A stretch of DNA of 64,000 nt from Kudoa neothunni. Lineage: Eukaryota > Cnidaria. Positions 62,406 through 64,000 of this stretch are shown here, one piece after another. The stretch covers positions 4,898,001 through 4,962,000 of the forward strand of contig OZ199838.1 in NCBI GenBank assembly GCA_964304625.1, given 5' to 3'. The notes under the pieces were generated by a model. The model made no database searches. It was given only the letters and a program-made list of their open reading frames with translations, and was not told the origin of the DNA. Within the stretch, counting starts at the first letter, position 1, and every line of letters begins with the position of its first letter. The translations under genes were made by a program, and so were the position numbers.

Positions 62406-63692
62406 TTACGATCGTCGGGGTTTCTCAATTTCGTCTAAAAGTGTTTTCTCAAAATCTGCGATAAACTCTTCATTCGATGCGATCCGGGAATGTTGAAAAT
62501 CCCTATTGGATTCGTCCATCAAATCTTCGATGTCAAAATGGTCAGTATTGATTGAAGTTACGGCGTCTGCAGAATTATTACGAGGAGGACTCCCACTAGA
62601 AGCTGGGTGTGTATTTCCTGCCTCTTCTAGTCGTAACAACTCGTCAATGTCGTCCATAATCTCCTGCTCGTCGCCGTTGTTAGTAGTTGTGGAAACCAAA
62701 GAGCTATCATTATTGTAGACTGTGGAATCCATATGAGGGAATTTCCCTGGAATATTTTTACCACTAACATCGGAATTTATATCTAATTGAGAATGCTTAA
62801 GCCATTCTGGAAATTCTTTTGTCTTATTTTTAGAATCTCCATCTAACAAAGAAAATCCGGCGGCATTATCATTTTGTTCATTGGGGTCGTCATCAAATTT
62901 AATAGTGAATTGTTGTTGATATGAAGTGCTAGCAATGAGACGTCTAGTTCTAGCGTTAGGATTTTTATCCACTTGAAACATTCCTAAAACATCCACATCT
63001 AAAGAATTTCTGGAGAGAATCGCTCGGTCAACGTGAGATCTTAAGACAGCAGGCTCCAAAAGTTTGTCGTCAAACTCCACAATGCAACATTTATCAACCA
63101 ATTTGTAAAGATAGTTGAATTGTTGGTTGAATTTGGCGAGTAAGGTACGGCTCATAACCTGCTGTTTGGATTCCTCGTTCTCATACACCGGTTGATAACA
63201 CATATAACAGGTTAGCTCCCCCGTCTTCATATTGATTAATCTATTCATGTCCAAATCGGTGAAACCCTTTGTGCAGTTGCTGCATGTGTAATTGGGTCTA
63301 AGACGATCGGAATCTTCTTGATGAACAATCTTTCTCTTCATGCACTCCAACTTGTATTTGATAATATTCAGAAAAAGATGATAATTGATGTAGTAATAGG
63401 TGAATGATAGATACTGGCCAGTATCTTCCATTTTTTCTTTCATTATCCTGTGTTTGACCAATTTGTCAGCTCGAAGTGGTACAATCATGCTTCTCAACTG
63501 CTTCTTATCAATCTTTACCAATAAACTTAATGAATCTTCATCTACAACTACATGCCGCAATAGCACATTAAATATTGCGACATGACATGGTTGATAAAAT
63601 GTGTAAGCGACTGTTCGAACAAGCCTCTTCAGAAGGCCAGGAACATCCGGTGTGTGCTCGTCAACTTTTGGAAGAACACTCGGCGGGCACAT
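62406..63692 (-). CDS. GTF2E1: Transcription initiation factor TFIIE subunit alpha
   Basis: TFIIE-alpha joins the Pol II preinitiation complex and recruits and regulates TFIIH. A single uninterrupted frame encodes 428 residues. The N-terminal winged helix (about residues 15-95: VRTVAYTFYQPCHVAIFNVL, then KKQLRSMIVPLRADKLV) is followed by YYYINYHLFLNIIKYKLECM and a zinc ribbon at about 135-165 (CSNC ... CYMC around TDLDMNRLINMKTGEL). The C-terminal half is acidic and ends with DIDELLRLEEA, DHFDIEDLMDE and EFIADFEKTLLDE. These resemble the acidic helices that bind TFIIH. The length matches human TFIIE-alpha (439 aa). It is the only multi-domain gene here without introns. Confidence 0.95.
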   Translation of the reverse strand: MCPPSVLPKVDEHTPDVPGLLKRLVRTVAYTFYQPCHVAIFNVLLRHVVVDEDSLSLLVKIDKKQLRSMIVPLRADKLVKHRIMKEKMEDTGQYLSFTYYYINYHLFLNIIKYKLECMKRKIVHQEDSDRLRPNYTCSNCTKGFTDLDMNRLINMKTGELTCYMCYQPVYENEESKQQVMSRTLLAKFNQQFNYLYKLVDKCCIVEFDDKLLEPAVLRSHVDRAILSRNSLDVDVLGMFQVDKNPNARTRRLIASTSYQQQFTIKFDDDPNEQNDNAAGFSLLDGDSKNKTKEFPEWLKHSQLDINSDVSGKNIPGKFPHMDSTVYNNDSSLVSTTTNNGDEQEIMDDIDELLRLEEAGNTHPASSGSPPRNNSADAVTSINTDHFDIEDLMDESNRDFQHSRIASNEEFIADFEKTLLDEIEKPRRS

Positions 63693-64000
63693 ACTTCAGA
63701 AGCTATTCGAAAGAAACTACAACTACGCTATTACAAAATCATACAAATAGGCAACTACGGCGTATAGGTAGAGAAAACTGCGATAACTTGCTCAACTATT
63801 TCGCAAAAAAATTTTCACTGCCTATCGGCTTGTTACGGAAGAATTCGTTCTTCATTTTTTAATCATGTGTCATCTAACACAATTATTTCTATTTTAAAAA
63901 TTAAAAATTTCCACACGTAATTTTTATAAATAGCTTTGTATTGTTTTGAGATCAAAATTAAGACTGTATATAACATCCAACAATTCAAAATGAATGATTG
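63693..64000. other. TFIIE-alpha upstream region to window end
   Basis: Should hold the TFIIE-alpha promoter and 5' UTR. Plus-strand open frames here overlap the gene start and look like shadows. No other gene recognised. Confidence 0.4.

Overview
The window is AT-rich nuclear DNA of a small-genome animal. The protein genes are typical metazoan ones: SCAR/WAVE, polyubiquitin, DDX54, BET1, an NME6-like kinase, SH3BGRL, FAM50, RABL3, FAN1, ABHD11 and TFIIE-alpha. Most are cut by very short GT-AG introns, mostly 31-61 nt and most often 44-45 nt. There is about one gene per 5 kb, and much of the spacer DNA is transposon debris. This fits a compact parasitic or simplified metazoan such as an orthonectid, but that placement is inference from gene content, intron size and base composition.

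Layout. 1-13.4 kb: a pogo-like MITE, a long inverted repeat, the WAVE gene (4272-5604, +), a hAT MITE, and a nested transposon block (7067-12333) with piggyBac-like ends that contains a pogo MITE, another inverted-repeat element and a SINE. 13.4-24.5 kb: polyubiquitin (-), the large DDX54 helicase gene (14731-23817, -) with transposons in its introns, and BET1 (+) head-to-head with DDX54. 25-33 kb: a second SINE copy, a piggyBac-like MITE, an unidentified coiled-coil-like gene end (+), the NME6-like gene (-) and a decayed piggyBac transposase (-). 33-44 kb: SH3BGRL (-), a second decayed piggyBac (34983-36994), a quiet AT-rich stretch, FAM50 (40124-41495, +) and a decayed Tigger/pogo element. 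46-54 kb: RABL3 (+) convergent with FAN1 (48107-52856, -); one 2.1-kb FAN1 intron holds two MITEs; a small unknown gene (53448-53859, +) diverges from FAN1. 54-64 kb: a MITE with a tRNA-like insert, ABHD11 (-), a 2-kb pogo element with recognisable transposase, a 1-kb hAT element, and intronless TFIIE-alpha (62406-63692, -).

The host genes serve actin nucleation, ubiquitin supply, ribosome biogenesis, ER-Golgi transport, nucleotide metabolism, splicing-linked chromatin biology, interstrand crosslink repair, mitochondrial lipid hydrolysis and Pol II initiation. They share no pathway. The transposons fall into at least four DNA-transposon lineages (pogo/Tigger with TA target sites, piggyBac with TTAA, hAT with 8-bp duplications, and one unassigned long-inverted-repeat element) plus one tRNA-derived SINE family. 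No CRISPR array, rRNA gene, intact tRNA gene or prokaryotic-type operon was seen. Exon structures were worked out by eye from reading frame, splice dinucleotides and recall of the families; no alignment or RNA evidence was available.
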